64,000 nt of DNA, from positions 1 through 64,000 of the forward strand of contig JAFIEG010000009.1 in the NCBI GenBank assembly GCA_020832665.1, given 5' to 3'. The DNA is from Pararhodobacter sp. Its GTDB lineage: Bacteria > Pseudomonadota > Alphaproteobacteria > Rhodobacterales > Rhodobacteraceae. Under the pieces are notes generated by a model, which worked only from the letters and a program-made list of their open reading frames with translations, was not told where the DNA came from and ran no database searches. This document shows positions 8,273 to 17,230 of the stretch, piece by piece. A program made the translations under genes and the position numbers. How positions within the stretch are numbered: position 1 is the stretch's first letter; each line of letters begins with the position of its first letter.

Positions 8273-8905
8273 ATGGCCATGAGCGAGCATCCCTCCACCC
8301 CCGCCATTATCCGCATCGCCCGCGCCAGCGGCGAGGATGCGCTGGCCCGTCCCGTCGATCTGGCCGAGCGCGTGCGCAGCTTGCGCAAGGAGCGCGGCTG
8401 GACGCTCGAACAGGCCGCGCAGGCCGCGGGCATGGCGCGCTCGACCATGTCGAAGATCGAGAACGGGCAGATGTCGCCCACCTTCGAGGCGCTCAAGAAG
8501 CTGGCCGAGGGGTTGGGCATTTCGGTGCCGCAGCTGTTCACCCCGCCGCGCAGCACCGGCCCGGGCGGGCGCATGAGCACCACGCGTGCCGGCGAGGGCG
8601 AGGCGCATGTCACCACCACCTATGAGCATGAATTGCTGGCCAACGGGCTGACGCGCAAGGCCATGCTGCCCTATCGTGCGCGCATCCGCGCGCGTGATTT
8701 CGAGGAATTCGACGGCTGGGTGCGCCATGATGGCGAGGAATTCCTCTATGTGCTGACCGGCGCGGTGCGGCTTTTCACCGAATTCTACGCCCCCATCGAC
8801 ATGAAGCGCGGCGACAGCGCCTATTACGACGCCTCGATGGGCCATAACGTGATCAGCCTGTCGCCCGAGGATGCCACGATTTTGTGGGTGACTTCGCTGG
8901 GTTGA
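8273..8905 (+). CDS. XRE-family regulator with C-terminal cupin sensor
   Basis: An N-terminal Cro/CI helix-turn-helix (about residues 30-85: LAERVRSLRKERGWTLEQAA...MARSTMSKIENG) is joined to a C-terminal cupin (about 130-205; HDGEEFLYVLTGAVRLF, DSAYYDASMGHNV). Such XRE-cupin proteins usually repress nearby catabolic genes and sense a small ligand in the cupin. It is divergent from the acyl-CoA ligase operon across about 150 bases, which is the likely target. ATGs at 8273 and 8279 are both possible; neither has a strong Shine-Dalgarno. Confidence 0.88.
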   Translation: MAMSEHPSTPAIIRIARASGEDALARPVDLAERVRSLRKERGWTLEQAAQAAGMARSTMSKIENGQMSPTFEALKKLAEGLGISVPQLFTPPRSTGPGGRMSTTRAGEGEAHVTTTYEHELLANGLTRKAMLPYRARIRARDFEEFDGWVRHDGEEFLYVLTGAVRLFTEFYAPIDMKRGDSAYYDASMGHNVISLSPEDATILWVTSLG

Positions 8906-8907
8906 GG

Positions 8908-8994
<87 letters not shown>

Positions 8995-9090
8995 CCTGTG
9001 GGGCGGGCGGGTCCCCGTCGCTGGCGCGACGGGGAAGTGGGCTACTGATAAACGGCAACGCGCTTTGCTGCTTGTTGCACCCGGTTGAAT

Positions 9091-10017
9091 TCAGGCTCGG
9101 GCCGCCCCGCCGAATTCCCGCTGCGCCAGCAGCCAGTCGCGCACCGCCTCGGCGCGCGGGCCGAGCGGGCGCTCGCGGGGCCAGACGACATGGAAGCGGT
9201 TGCCTGTATGCATCCGGTGCGCGCTCAGCTGGCGCAGCAGCCCGGTGCGCACCAGCCGTTCGATCAGGTGCCACCAGCCCAGCGCTATGCCCTGACCCTC
9301 CATCACCGCCTGCATGACCAGCGCGTAATCGTTGATCACCAGCCCGCGCGGCACCATCGCGCGCGCCAGCCCGGCGCTTTCGAACCAGTCGCCCCAATCC
9401 ACCGCCGGGCGATAGGGCTCGTCAAGATGGATCAGCCGGTGGCGGGCGATATCGGCCGGTGTTTCGGGCAGGGGCCCGGGGCCGGCATAGGTGGCGCCGG
9501 CGACGGCGACGATTACCTCTTCGGCCAGCGGCTGGGCGTGATAGCCCGGCCAGTCGGCAGGGTTGCCGCCGCGAATGCCCAGCATAATGTTCTCGGCCAG
9601 CAGATCGAGATCGCGCTCCGAGGTCTGCAGCCGCAGATCGACCCCGGGCAGCGCATCGCGAAACTGCTGCAGGCGCGGCATCATCCAGAACGAGGCGATG
9701 GCGGTGGAAACCGCGAGCGTGACATGGCCGCTCTCATGCGCCGCGCGCAGCGCCTCGGCCGATTTGCGGATCATGCCCAGCCCCTGGGTGACATCGACGA
9801 AGAAACGCGCGCCGGCATCGGTCAGGCTGACGCGGCGATGCGCACGGTGAAAAAGCTGCGTGCCCAGCTGCCGCTCCAGCCCGCGCACGGCATGGCTGAT
9901 CGCCGCCTGGCTCATGCCCAGCTCGCGCCCGGCCTTGGTGAAACTGCCCAGCCTGCCGGCGGCCTCGAAGGCGATCAGCGCGCCGGGAGCGGGCAAAAGG
10001 GTGCGCAAGTTTGCCAT
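9091..10017 (-). CDS. LysR-family transcriptional regulator (GcvA-like)
   Basis: 308 residues with an N-terminal winged helix (about 10-65; ALIAFEAAGRLGSFTKAGRELGMSQAAISHAVRGLERQLG) and a periplasmic-binding-like effector domain (about 95-300). The opening LLPAPGALIAFEAAGRLGSFTKA resembles GcvA-type regulators. It is divergent from the MttB-family methyltransferase with 92 bases between starts, and LysR proteins typically control the divergent gene, so methylamine or betaine metabolism is the likely regulon (inference). Confidence 0.92.
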   Translation of the reverse strand: MANLRTLLPAPGALIAFEAAGRLGSFTKAGRELGMSQAAISHAVRGLERQLGTQLFHRAHRRVSLTDAGARFFVDVTQGLGMIRKSAEALRAAHESGHVTLAVSTAIASFWMMPRLQQFRDALPGVDLRLQTSERDLDLLAENIMLGIRGGNPADWPGYHAQPLAEEVIVAVAGATYAGPGPLPETPADIARHRLIHLDEPYRPAVDWGDWFESAGLARAMVPRGLVINDYALVMQAVMEGQGIALGWWHLIERLVRTGLLRQLSAHRMHTGNRFHVVWPRERPLGPRAEAVRDWLLAQREFGGAARA

Positions 10018-10028
10018 GAACCCAGCTT

Positions 10029-10039
10029 ATCTGAAAGAT
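10029..10039. promoter_or_regulatory. Candidate LysR operator
   Basis: ATCT-GAA-AGAT, an 11-bp interrupted palindrome 12 bases upstream of the LysR start in the shared promoter with the methyltransferase gene. Position and symmetry fit a LysR-type site, but one short palindrome is weak evidence. Confidence 0.3.
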
Positions 10040-10109
10040 GAGTATTTTCCACCGTCACAGGCCCGGGCGCAAGCGCTACCATGAAGCAGCATCATCATGG
10101 GAGCGAGTG

Positions 10110-11699
10110 ATGGGCGATCAGTTCGAACCGCCGCAAACCCTGGCTTTCGAGAGCCCCGCCCCGGCACCGCCCGCCGGGCGGGCGCGGCGCAGCGGGCGCG
10201 CGGCACGCAAGGCCGAACGCAGCGCGGCGCAGCAGCAGGGGCGGCCCTATATCATCCGCAACCTGCCGCCGCATGACATTCTGTCCGAGGAAAGCCTTGT
10301 GCGCATCGAGCAGACCGCCGAGCGCATCCTCGCCGAGATCGGCATCGAGTTTCGCGGCGACCCGGCGGCGCTCGATCTGTGGCGGGGCGCGGGCGCGCAT
10401 GTGGCGGGCGATCTGGTGCGCTTCGAGCCGGGCATGCTGCGCGAAGTTCTGCAAACGGCGCCGGCCGAGTTTACCCAGCATGCGCGCAACCCGTCGCGCT
10501 CGGTGCGCATCGGCGGGCGCAACGTGGTCTTCGCCCCGGCTTATGGCTCGCCCTTCGTGGCCGATCTCGACAGCGGGCGGCGCTACGGCACCATCGCGGA
10601 TTTCGAAAACTTCGTGAAGCTGGCGCAATCCTCGCCCTGGCTGCACCATTCGGGCGGCACCATCTGCGAGCCCACCGATGTGCCGGTCAACAAGCGCCAT
10701 CTCGACATGGTGATGGCCCATATCCGCCATTCCGACCGCGCCTTCATGGGCTCGGTCACCGCCGAGGACCGCGCCGAGGATTCGATCGAGATGTGCCGCA
10801 TCCTCTTCGGCGCCGGTTTCGTCGAGGAAAACTGTGTCATCCTGGGCAATGTCAATGTCAACTCGCCGCTGGTCTGGGACGGCACCATGACGCTGGCGCT
10901 GCGCGCCTATGCGCGCGCCAATCAGGCCGCGGTGATCGTGCCCTTCATCCTGGGTGGCGCCATGGGGCCGGTCACCAATGCCGGCGCCATCGCCCAGGCG
11001 CTGGCCGAAACCATGGCGGGCTGCGCGCTCACGCAGCTCGAACGCCCCGGCGCGCCGGTGATCTTCGGCAATTTCCTGTCGTCGATGTCGCTGCGCACCG
11101 GCTCGCCCACCTTCGGCACGCCCGAACCCGCCATCGGCTCGCTGGTCATCGGCCAGCTGGCGCGCCGGCTGGGGCTGCCGCTTCGCTGCGCGGGCAATTT
11201 CACCACCTCGAAACTGCCTGACGCCCAGGCCATGACCGAGGGCACGCTGTCGATGCTCTCGGCGATAAATTGCGGGGCCAATTTCATTTTGCATTCGGCG
11301 GGTTTCATCGACGGGCTTCTGTCGATGTCCTACGAGAAATTCGTCATGGATGCCGATCTGTGCGGCGCGCTGCATTCCTATCTCGATGGCGTGGTGGTCG
11401 ATGACAACGCGCTCGCGCTCGATGCCTTTCGCGAGGTCGGGCCTGGGAAGCATTTCTTTGGCTGCGCGCATACCATGGCCAATTACGAAACCGCTTTCTG
11501 GGACAGCCAGCTTGCCGATAACGACCCCTTTGAGAAATGGCACGAGGCGGGCGGGCTGGATGCTGCCAGCCGTGCCAATGCGCTGTGGAAACGCCAGCTA
11601 GCCGAATTCACCCCGCCGCCGCTGGATGCGGGCACCGACGAGGCGCTGCGCGATTTCGTCGCGCGGCGCAAGGCGTCGATGGAGGATGTCTGGTATTGA
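10110..11699 (+). CDS. Trimethylamine methyltransferase (MttB) family protein, non-pyrrolysine
   Basis: A 529-residue protein with the MTTB TIM-barrel domain from about residue 45 (IRNLPPHDILSEESLVRIEQTAERILAEIG) to the end (ASMEDVWY). Canonical MttB carries pyrrolysine at an in-frame amber codon; this gene is uninterrupted, so it belongs to the non-Pyl branch, whose studied members demethylate quaternary amines such as glycine betaine and pass the methyl to a corrinoid protein. No corrinoid protein gene is visible in the window. The N-terminal 40 residues are Ala/Arg-rich and poorly conserved. GGAGCGAG just upstream supports the start at 10110 over an ATG at 10038. Confidence 0.88.
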   Translation: MGDQFEPPQTLAFESPAPAPPAGRARRSGRAARKAERSAAQQQGRPYIIRNLPPHDILSEESLVRIEQTAERILAEIGIEFRGDPAALDLWRGAGAHVAGDLVRFEPGMLREVLQTAPAEFTQHARNPSRSVRIGGRNVVFAPAYGSPFVADLDSGRRYGTIADFENFVKLAQSSPWLHHSGGTICEPTDVPVNKRHLDMVMAHIRHSDRAFMGSVTAEDRAEDSIEMCRILFGAGFVEENCVILGNVNVNSPLVWDGTMTLALRAYARANQAAVIVPFILGGAMGPVTNAGAIAQALAETMAGCALTQLERPGAPVIFGNFLSSMSLRTGSPTFGTPEPAIGSLVIGQLARRLGLPLRCAGNFTTSKLPDAQAMTEGTLSMLSAINCGANFILHSAGFIDGLLSMSYEKFVMDADLCGALHSYLDGVVVDDNALALDAFREVGPGKHFFGCAHTMANYETAFWDSQLADNDPFEKWHEAGGLDAASRANALWKRQLAEFTPPPLDAGTDEALRDFVARRKASMEDVWY

Positions 11700-11719
11700 A
11701 GGGCCCGGCATGGGCTTGG

Positions 11720-11799
11720 CTTCTTCATCTTGCCCAAAGCACTCTCGGGGGTGAATTTCCCGGCCCGCAGGGTCGGGAAAGAGGGGGCAGACAGCCCCC
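11720..11799 (-). repeat. Bipartite intergenic repeat B, copy 2 (inverted)
   Basis: Read on the minus strand: GGGGGC..GCCCCC hairpin (11783-11799), a second hairpin TTTCCCG..CGGGAAA (11756-11780), then the core CACCCCCGAGAGTGCTTTGG followed by GCAAGATGAAGAAG. It lies between two convergent genes, a natural terminator position. Confidence 0.75.
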
Positions 11800-11850
11800 T
11801 TGCCCTGACCGCTGCCGCGCCCCTGTCGCCACGGGCGCGGCAGGCTCGGC

Positions 11851-13275
11851 CTACCAGATCTGCGCCGGGCTCATCGGGGCGCCGTAATTGGGCACGCCCT
11901 GGATGCGCAGCCTCAACTCGGCGGCGGCGGCCAGCGCCTCGGCCTCGGCCAGCGCCGCCAGCAGCCGTGTGGCGGCGTGATCGGTGAGCAGGCGTGCGGC
12001 CAGCCTCGCCTCGCCGGCATCGAGCAGGATCTCGGCGCTGCGCAGCACATCGGGCAGCTCCGCTGCAAGCGCGGCCTCGCGTGCACGCGCCTGCGCCCGG
12101 CACTCGCGCAGCAGCGGGTCCTGCATCTGGAAGGCAAGATGCATCAGCCGCTTGCCCGCCTGAAAGGCCGAGCGCGTGATCTCGGCGCCCTGCGCGATAT
12201 GGCTGACGGAATCGGGCTCGCGTGCGGCGTGGCGGGTGTTGAGAAAGCGCGCGCTCTCGCCCGAGGTCAGGTAGCGGTGGGGGCCGTATTCGGGCGGCAC
12301 TTCGCTCATGCCCAGAAACACCGGCACCAACGGCGAGGCCACCGGGCCGACCGGCGCGTGCCACATCACCCGCAGCGCGTCGTGGCGCGGATGGATCAGC
12401 GGCACGATCTGGCCATAGCCGGCGGTGTCGCCGGTCAGGTTTTCGGTAGCGATGGACCAGACGATATCGGCGAAACCGATCTTCTCGGGCCGCGCGGCGC
12501 GGGCGCGCATCTCGGTCTCGACCCATTGCACGCCCTCCCAGCGGCCCTTGCCGTCGCCATAGACGCGGTTGACATCGAAGGGCCCCTGCGCCGGGTCATG
12601 CCAGCCCTGTTCGATGGCGAAGGCGATGAAATGTGAGGGGAAAAGAAAGTCATCATTGGGCGCGGCGGGTATTTCGCCGATCCAGCCCGGGCGCGAGGCG
12701 CGGATGGAATCCGCGCCCAGCCGCTCGGCTACCCACAGCTTTTTCGCGCCGGCGAATTCGATCACCACCCAGGCCTCATCCGGGTCGGCGATGATGTGCG
12801 AATTGCCGCCATAGCAGGCATAGCCATGCTCGGCGATCAGCGCGGCGATGATTTCGACCCCTTCGCGTGCGCTGCGGGCACGTTCCAGCACGAAGCGCGC
12901 GAGGTCGGAATAGTTGGGCCCGCTCTGGTCGGGCGGGGTCATGGCAATGAGTTCGTCGCGCGAGGGCGACCAGATATCGCGCACCGCCACCCCGTGCTCA
13001 TTGAGCCCGCCATTGGTGATTGGCGTCGGCACGCCCAGGTAGTGGCTGTAGCTCACGCGCAGATGGCGGAAGGTTTCCTGCACCTGAGGGATTTCGCTGC
13101 GCTGCCCGGGCAGGTCGGATTGCGGCGAAACGCCGACGGTGATGGTGCTGCCCGGCGCGTGGGTCTGACGCGCGACCAGTTCCAGCCAGTGGCTCGAGGG
13201 CTCGTCGCCGTAGCCGGCCAGCCATGCGTGCCCGTCGGCCGCGTGGTCGCGGCCGATATAGATGCCGTAGCTCAT
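11851..13275 (-). CDS. C69-like peptidase or amidohydrolase (Ntn-type), nucleophile atypical
   Basis: A 474-residue protein with the overall pattern of family C69 dipeptidases: the opening YGIYIGRDHAADGHAWLAGYGDEP in place of the usual CTxxLVGKxASxDGS, and an internal GGNSHIIADPDEAWVVIEFAG. C69 enzymes mature to expose an N-terminal Cys nucleophile; no Cys is present in the first 100 residues, leaving Ser2 as a possible substitute, so catalysis needs testing. Its ATG overlaps the stop of the upstream ABC ATPase (ATGA), making it the last gene of an oligopeptide transporter operon. A role in cleaving the imported peptide or amide is a reasonable inference. Confidence 0.75.
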   Translation of the reverse strand: MSYGIYIGRDHAADGHAWLAGYGDEPSSHWLELVARQTHAPGSTITVGVSPQSDLPGQRSEIPQVQETFRHLRVSYSHYLGVPTPITNGGLNEHGVAVRDIWSPSRDELIAMTPPDQSGPNYSDLARFVLERARSAREGVEIIAALIAEHGYACYGGNSHIIADPDEAWVVIEFAGAKKLWVAERLGADSIRASRPGWIGEIPAAPNDDFLFPSHFIAFAIEQGWHDPAQGPFDVNRVYGDGKGRWEGVQWVETEMRARAARPEKIGFADIVWSIATENLTGDTAGYGQIVPLIHPRHDALRVMWHAPVGPVASPLVPVFLGMSEVPPEYGPHRYLTSGESARFLNTRHAAREPDSVSHIAQGAEITRSAFQAGKRLMHLAFQMQDPLLRECRAQARAREAALAAELPDVLRSAEILLDAGEARLAARLLTDHAATRLLAALAEAEALAAAAELRLRIQGVPNYGAPMSPAQIW

Positions 13276-14261
13276 GCGCTCAGGGTTTCCTTGGTCAAAG
13301 GGTAATGACAGGCGACGCGCCCGCCTGTGGTCGCGGGTTCCAGCACCGGGGCGCGGCTGGCGCAATCGGGGCGGGCGACGGGGCAGCGGGGGTGAAACTC
13401 GCAGCCCGGCGGGCGGGCGTTGAGTGCCGGCGTCTCGCCCTTGAGCACGATGCGCTCGCGCCGGGCGGTCGGGTCGGGCTCGGGGTTGGCGGCCATCAGC
13501 GCGCGCGTATAGGGGTGGGCGGGGTCTGACAGCAGGCGCTCGACCGGGCCGATCTCGACAATGCGGCCCAGATACATCACCGCGATGCGATCGGCAATGT
13601 GACGCAGGATATTGAGGTTGTGGGTGATGATCAGCGTGGTCAGCCCGTGCTCGGCCTTGATGCGGTTCATCAAGTTGAGGATCTCGCCCTGCACCGAGAC
13701 ATCGAGCCCGGCGGTGGGCTCGTCGGCCAGCACCAGCGCAGGCGTCAGCGCCAGCGCGCGCGCCACGCCCACGCGCCGCGCCTGCCCGCCCGATAGCTGA
13801 TGCGGGTAGCGATGCAGAAAATCGGGGCCGAGGCCGGCATCTGCGAGCAGTTCCACGGCCTTGTCGCGGCGGTTTTGCAAGCGAATGCCGTGGATGGCGA
13901 AGGGCTCCAGCACCAGATCGCGCACCGTCTTGCGCGGGCTGAGCGAGCCCACCGGGTCCTGGAACATCATCGCCACGCGGCGGCGCACGGCGTGCCAGTC
14001 GGGGCTTTCATCCAGCGCCATGCCGTCGAAGCTGACCTGCCCGCCGGCGAGCGGGACGAGGCCGTTGATCGCGCGCGCGAGGGTGGTCTTGCCCGAGCCG
14101 GATTCGCCCACCACCGCCAGCGTTTCGCCCGCCAGCACATCGAGCGAGATGCCGTCGAGGGCGCGCACGCGGCGCTTCTCGGGCGGTGCCAGCAGCGCCT
14201 TGAGGCCGCGCAGGGCGGGAAATTCGACGACGACATCGCGAAGGCTGAGAAGGGCGGTCAT
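13272..14261 (-). CDS. Oligopeptide ABC transporter, ATP-binding protein (OppF/DppF type)
   Basis: 329 residues with Walker A GESGSGKTT at about 52-60, signature LSGGQARRVGVARAL, Walker B LVLADEPTAGLD and the H-loop IITHN. The C-terminal oligopeptide/dipeptide extension with four Cys (CEFHPRCPVARPDCASR...ACHYP) is the expected Fe-S-type tail of this subfamily. It supplies one of two nucleotide-binding subunits for the permeases encoded upstream. Its stop overlaps the C69-like gene, and a 160-base repeat-rich spacer separates it from the other ATPase. Confidence 0.93.
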   Translation of the reverse strand: MTALLSLRDVVVEFPALRGLKALLAPPEKRRVRALDGISLDVLAGETLAVVGESGSGKTTLARAINGLVPLAGGQVSFDGMALDESPDWHAVRRRVAMMFQDPVGSLSPRKTVRDLVLEPFAIHGIRLQNRRDKAVELLADAGLGPDFLHRYPHQLSGGQARRVGVARALALTPALVLADEPTAGLDVSVQGEILNLMNRIKAEHGLTTLIITHNLNILRHIADRIAVMYLGRIVEIGPVERLLSDPAHPYTRALMAANPEPDPTARRERIVLKGETPALNARPPGCEFHPRCPVARPDCASRAPVLEPATTGGRVACHYPLTKETLSA

Positions 14262-14299
14262 GCGGGCACCTGCGGGTCGGGTTTCCAGGGTCCCTCAAT

Positions 14300-14410
14300 T
14301 TTTCCGGCCGCGCGCCAGCGCGGCCAGCGCCCGACCCGCCCCCCATGGGCGGGCGCTTCTGCGCCCACCCCTCGGGTGGGGCGCTGGCCTCGCCTCACAG
14401 GCGGGCTTGG
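14300..14410. repeat. Hairpin-rich intra-operon repeat C, copy 1
   Basis: Several nested GC hairpins in the 160-base gap between the two ATPase genes, including GCGCCCGACCCGCCCCCCAT pairing with GGGCGGGCGC and a CCCACCCCTCGGGTGGG hairpin. Read on the minus strand, CCGAGGGGTGGGCGC through GCGCTGGCC resembles 20043-20110, and part of it resembles 8994-9035. Being inside an operon, it may stabilise or attenuate the distal transcript. Confidence 0.5.
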
Positions 14411-14421
14411 CATTTCCGACA

Positions 14422-15393
14422 TCATGCCTTGTCCACCTTCGCATGATGGCACGCCGCCCAATGCGCGCCGTTCAGCCCCTTGCGCGGCGGCGGTGTGGCG
14501 CAGATTTCGGTCGCGCGGTCGCAGCGGGGGCGGAAGATGCAGCCCGCCGGCGGGTCGGTCAGATCGGGCAGGCTGCCGGGGATCGAGGGCAGATCGGTGA
14601 CCTTTTCCTTCAGCTTGCCCGGGTCGCATTCGATCAGCTTGATCGTGTAGGGATGGCCCGGACGCAGGAATACATCGGCGACCGGCCCCTCCTCGACGGC
14701 GACGCCGGCATACATGACCACCACGCGGTCGCATAGTTCGGCGATCACGCCCAGATGGTGCGAGATGAACAGAATGGCGCAGCCGATTTCCTGCTGCAGC
14801 TCCTTCAACAGTTCGATGATCTGCACCTCGAGCGTGGCATCAAGCGCCGTTGTCGGCTCGTCCGCGATCAGCACGCGCGGGCGCATCAGCGCGGCCATGG
14901 CTATGGCCACGCGCTGGCGCATGCCGCCCGACAGCTCATGCGGATAGGCCGCCAGCTTGCCCACCGGGTCGGGGATGCCGACGCGGCCAAGCATCGCTGC
15001 CGAGCGACTATCCTTCGCGGCGCGGCTGCCCTGCTGGCGGTACTGGATGTCGCGCATCTGCCGGCCGATCGACAGCACCGGGTTGAGCGATGTCATAGGG
15101 TCTTGAAACACCACCGAGATTTCCTGCCCGCGCATCTGTCGCAACCGGCGCGTCCCGGCGCGGGTGACATCCTCGCCTTGCAGCGTGATGCGCCCGGCGG
15201 GGATGGTGGCGTTCTCGGGCAGCAGTTGCAAAAGCGCGTTGATCAGCGTCGATTTCCCGCAGCCCGATTCACCCACCACACCGACGATGCCACCCTCGGG
15301 CACGGTGATCGACACATCGCGCAGTGCCTGCAACGCGCCTTCGCGGGTGTCGTAATGAACGCTCAGATCCTCGACCTTCAATGCCTCGCTCAT
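14422..15393 (-). CDS. Oligopeptide ABC transporter, ATP-binding protein (OppD/DppD type)
   Basis: 323 residues; Walker [10 protein letters not shown] at about 41-49, signature [16 protein letters not shown], Walker [13 protein letters not shown], and the C-terminal Cys-containing oligopeptide tail ([19 protein letters not shown]). It pairs with the OppF-like subunit. Its start overlaps the stop of the DppC-like permease (ATGA). Confidence 0.93.
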   Translation of the reverse strand: MSEALKVEDLSVHYDTREGALQALRDVSITVPEGGIVGVVGESGCGKSTLINALLQLLPENATIPAGRITLQGEDVTRAGTRRLRQMRGQEISVVFQDPMTSLNPVLSIGRQMRDIQYRQQGSRAAKDSRSAAMLGRVGIPDPVGKLAAYPHELSGGMRQRVAIAMAALMRPRVLIADEPTTALDATLEVQIIELLKELQQEIGCAILFISHHLGVIAELCDRVVVMYAGVAVEEGPVADVFLRPGHPYTIKLIECDPGKLKEKVTDLPSIPGSLPDLTDPPAGCIFRPRCDRATEICATPPPRKGLNGAHWAACHHAKVDKA

Positions 15394-16238
15394 CGCGTTT
15401 TCCTCAGCCTCGGGTCAAGCTGGTCGCGCAGCGCCTCGCCCAGAAAGGTAAAGCCGAGCGTGGCCAGGATCAGCGGCAGCCCGCCCGAAAGCAGTATCCA
15501 GGGCGTGGTGCGGATATAATCGAACCCGTCCTTGAGCGTGGCCCCCCATGACGGTGTGCCGGGCGGCACGCCGATGCCCAGAAAGCTCATTCCGGCCTCG
15601 ATGGTGATGACCACGGGCAGGTTCATCGCGGCGAGGATGAAGAAGGGGCCCAGCACATTGGGCAGGATATGGTGAAAGACAATGCGCGCGAAGGAAGCGC
15701 CCATGGCGCGCTCGGCGAGGATGAACTCGGCATTCTTCAGCGACAGGGTTTGCGTGCGCACCACACGGCCATATTCGGCAAATGAGGTGATGACGACGAC
15801 GATGATGACGGTGCCCAGGCCGCGCGGCATGAGGGCGGCCAGCGCCAGCGCCAGGATGATGGTGGGATAGGCGCGCAGCGTGTCGAAGAAGAACAGAAGC
15901 GCATTATCCAGCCAGCGCGGCCCGAAACCCGCCAGCATGCCGAGGATCAGCCCGATCAGCCCCGCGATGCTGACAGCGGTGAGGGCCACATAAAGCGCGA
16001 TGCGCCCGCCCTGCAAGAGCCGCGAAAAGGTGTCGCGGCCCAGATTGTCGGTGCCCATCCAGTAGGTTGCCGAGGGCGAGGCGAAACGGTCGGCCAGATT
16101 CATCGCCGAGGGGTCATGCGGGGCGATGACATCGGCCAGCAGCGCCGAGACGACCAGCAGCGCGATGATCGCCATGGCGAACACCGCCAGCGGATCGGCC
16201 AGCAGACGGCCCATGAGCGTGTGGCGAAAGGCGCTCAT
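15390..16238 (-). CDS. Oligopeptide ABC transporter, permease (OppC/DppC type)
   Basis: 282 residues with six predicted helices; the N-terminal OppC domain (FRHTLMGRLLADPLAVFAMAI) and the conserved WMGTDNLGRDTFSRLLQGGRIAL region precede the transport domain. The EAA-type loop is visible as ERAMGASFARIVFHHILPNV. It is flanked by 4-base overlaps with both neighbouring genes, so stoichiometric translation with OppB and OppD is likely. Confidence 0.93.
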   Translation of the reverse strand: MSAFRHTLMGRLLADPLAVFAMAIIALLVVSALLADVIAPHDPSAMNLADRFASPSATYWMGTDNLGRDTFSRLLQGGRIALYVALTAVSIAGLIGLILGMLAGFGPRWLDNALLFFFDTLRAYPTIILALALAALMPRGLGTVIIVVVITSFAEYGRVVRTQTLSLKNAEFILAERAMGASFARIVFHHILPNVLGPFFILAAMNLPVVITIEAGMSFLGIGVPPGTPSWGATLKDGFDYIRTTPWILLSGGLPLILATLGFTFLGEALRDQLDPRLRKTR

Positions 16239-17179
16239 CTTTGCGACCTGTGGCGCGGATCAAGCGCGGCATTGATCAGATCGGCGATCAGCGCGCAGGT
16301 GACGAAAAAGCCGATGGCCACCAGCATCGCGCCCATCACCACCGGGTAGTTGCGCCCCGATACGCTGTCATAGATCAGCGAGCCAAGCCCGGGGCGCGAG
16401 AACACGATCTCGGCGAAGACGGCGCTGGAAAGCATCCCGCCGATGCCCACGCCCAGCACCTGCACCGCGGGCAGGATGGCCACGCGCAGCGCGTAATTGT
16501 AGATCACCGTGCGCCGCGGCAGGCCAAAGGCGCGGGCGGTGCGGATGTAGTTCTCGCCCAAAGCTTCGAGCATCGAGGCGCGCACGATGCGCGCGACATA
16601 GCCCACCCAGGCCAGCCCGATGGCGAAGGAAGGCAGCGCCAGATGGTAAAGGCGGCTCATGATGTCGCCCGGCTCGCCCGCGCCGATGGTGGGAAACCAG
16701 CGCAGCCAGACCGAAAAGACCAGCAGCGAGTATAGCGCCACCACGAAGGACGGCGCGGCGATGAAGGCCACCGACAGCACGCCCGAGATGCGGTCAAGCC
16801 AGCTGCCCCGGTTATCGGCCGAAAAGGCGCCCAGCAATATGCCGAGGCTTGCCGACCAGAAGATCGCCCCGAAGACCAGCGCCACAGTATGCGGCAGCGC
16901 GCTGAAAACGGAATCGGCCACGGGCCGGTTGCGGTTGAAATCGGTGCCCATGTCGCCGCTCAGGATGCGGCCCCAGAAATGCGCGATCTGCACATGGATG
17001 GGGTTGTCGAGCCCCATCCGCTCGCGGAAATCGGCGCGAATCTCGGCTGTGGCGCGCGGGCCCAGCAGCACGGTGGTGGGATCGCCCGGCAGGGTGATCA
17101 TTACCGTGTAGAGCGCCGAGATCGCGAAGAACACGATGGCGAGCGCAAGCACGATTCGCTGGAAGGTATAACGAAGCAT
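16235..17179 (-). CDS. Oligopeptide ABC transporter, permease (OppB/DppB type)
   Basis: 314 residues with six helices, starting MLRYTFQRIVLALAIVFFAI as in DppB/OppB, and the EAA loop ARAFGLPRRTVIYNYALRVAILP. It forms the heterodimeric channel with the downstream permease. It follows the binding-protein gene by 51 bases, and its stop overlaps the next start. Confidence 0.93.
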   Translation of the reverse strand: MLRYTFQRIVLALAIVFFAISALYTVMITLPGDPTTVLLGPRATAEIRADFRERMGLDNPIHVQIAHFWGRILSGDMGTDFNRNRPVADSVFSALPHTVALVFGAIFWSASLGILLGAFSADNRGSWLDRISGVLSVAFIAAPSFVVALYSLLVFSVWLRWFPTIGAGEPGDIMSRLYHLALPSFAIGLAWVGYVARIVRASMLEALGENYIRTARAFGLPRRTVIYNYALRVAILPAVQVLGVGIGGMLSSAVFAEIVFSRPGLGSLIYDSVSGRNYPVVMGAMLVAIGFFVTCALIADLINAALDPRHRSQR

Positions 17180-17230
17180 GAGGCCGATATCCGGCCCCGG
17201 CGCGCAATTATCCGCGCCGGGGCCATTTCC

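Noticed and set aside
10110-11699. Pyrrolysine-encoding amber codon in the MttB homologue
   Set aside because: The frame is open throughout; no in-frame TAG.
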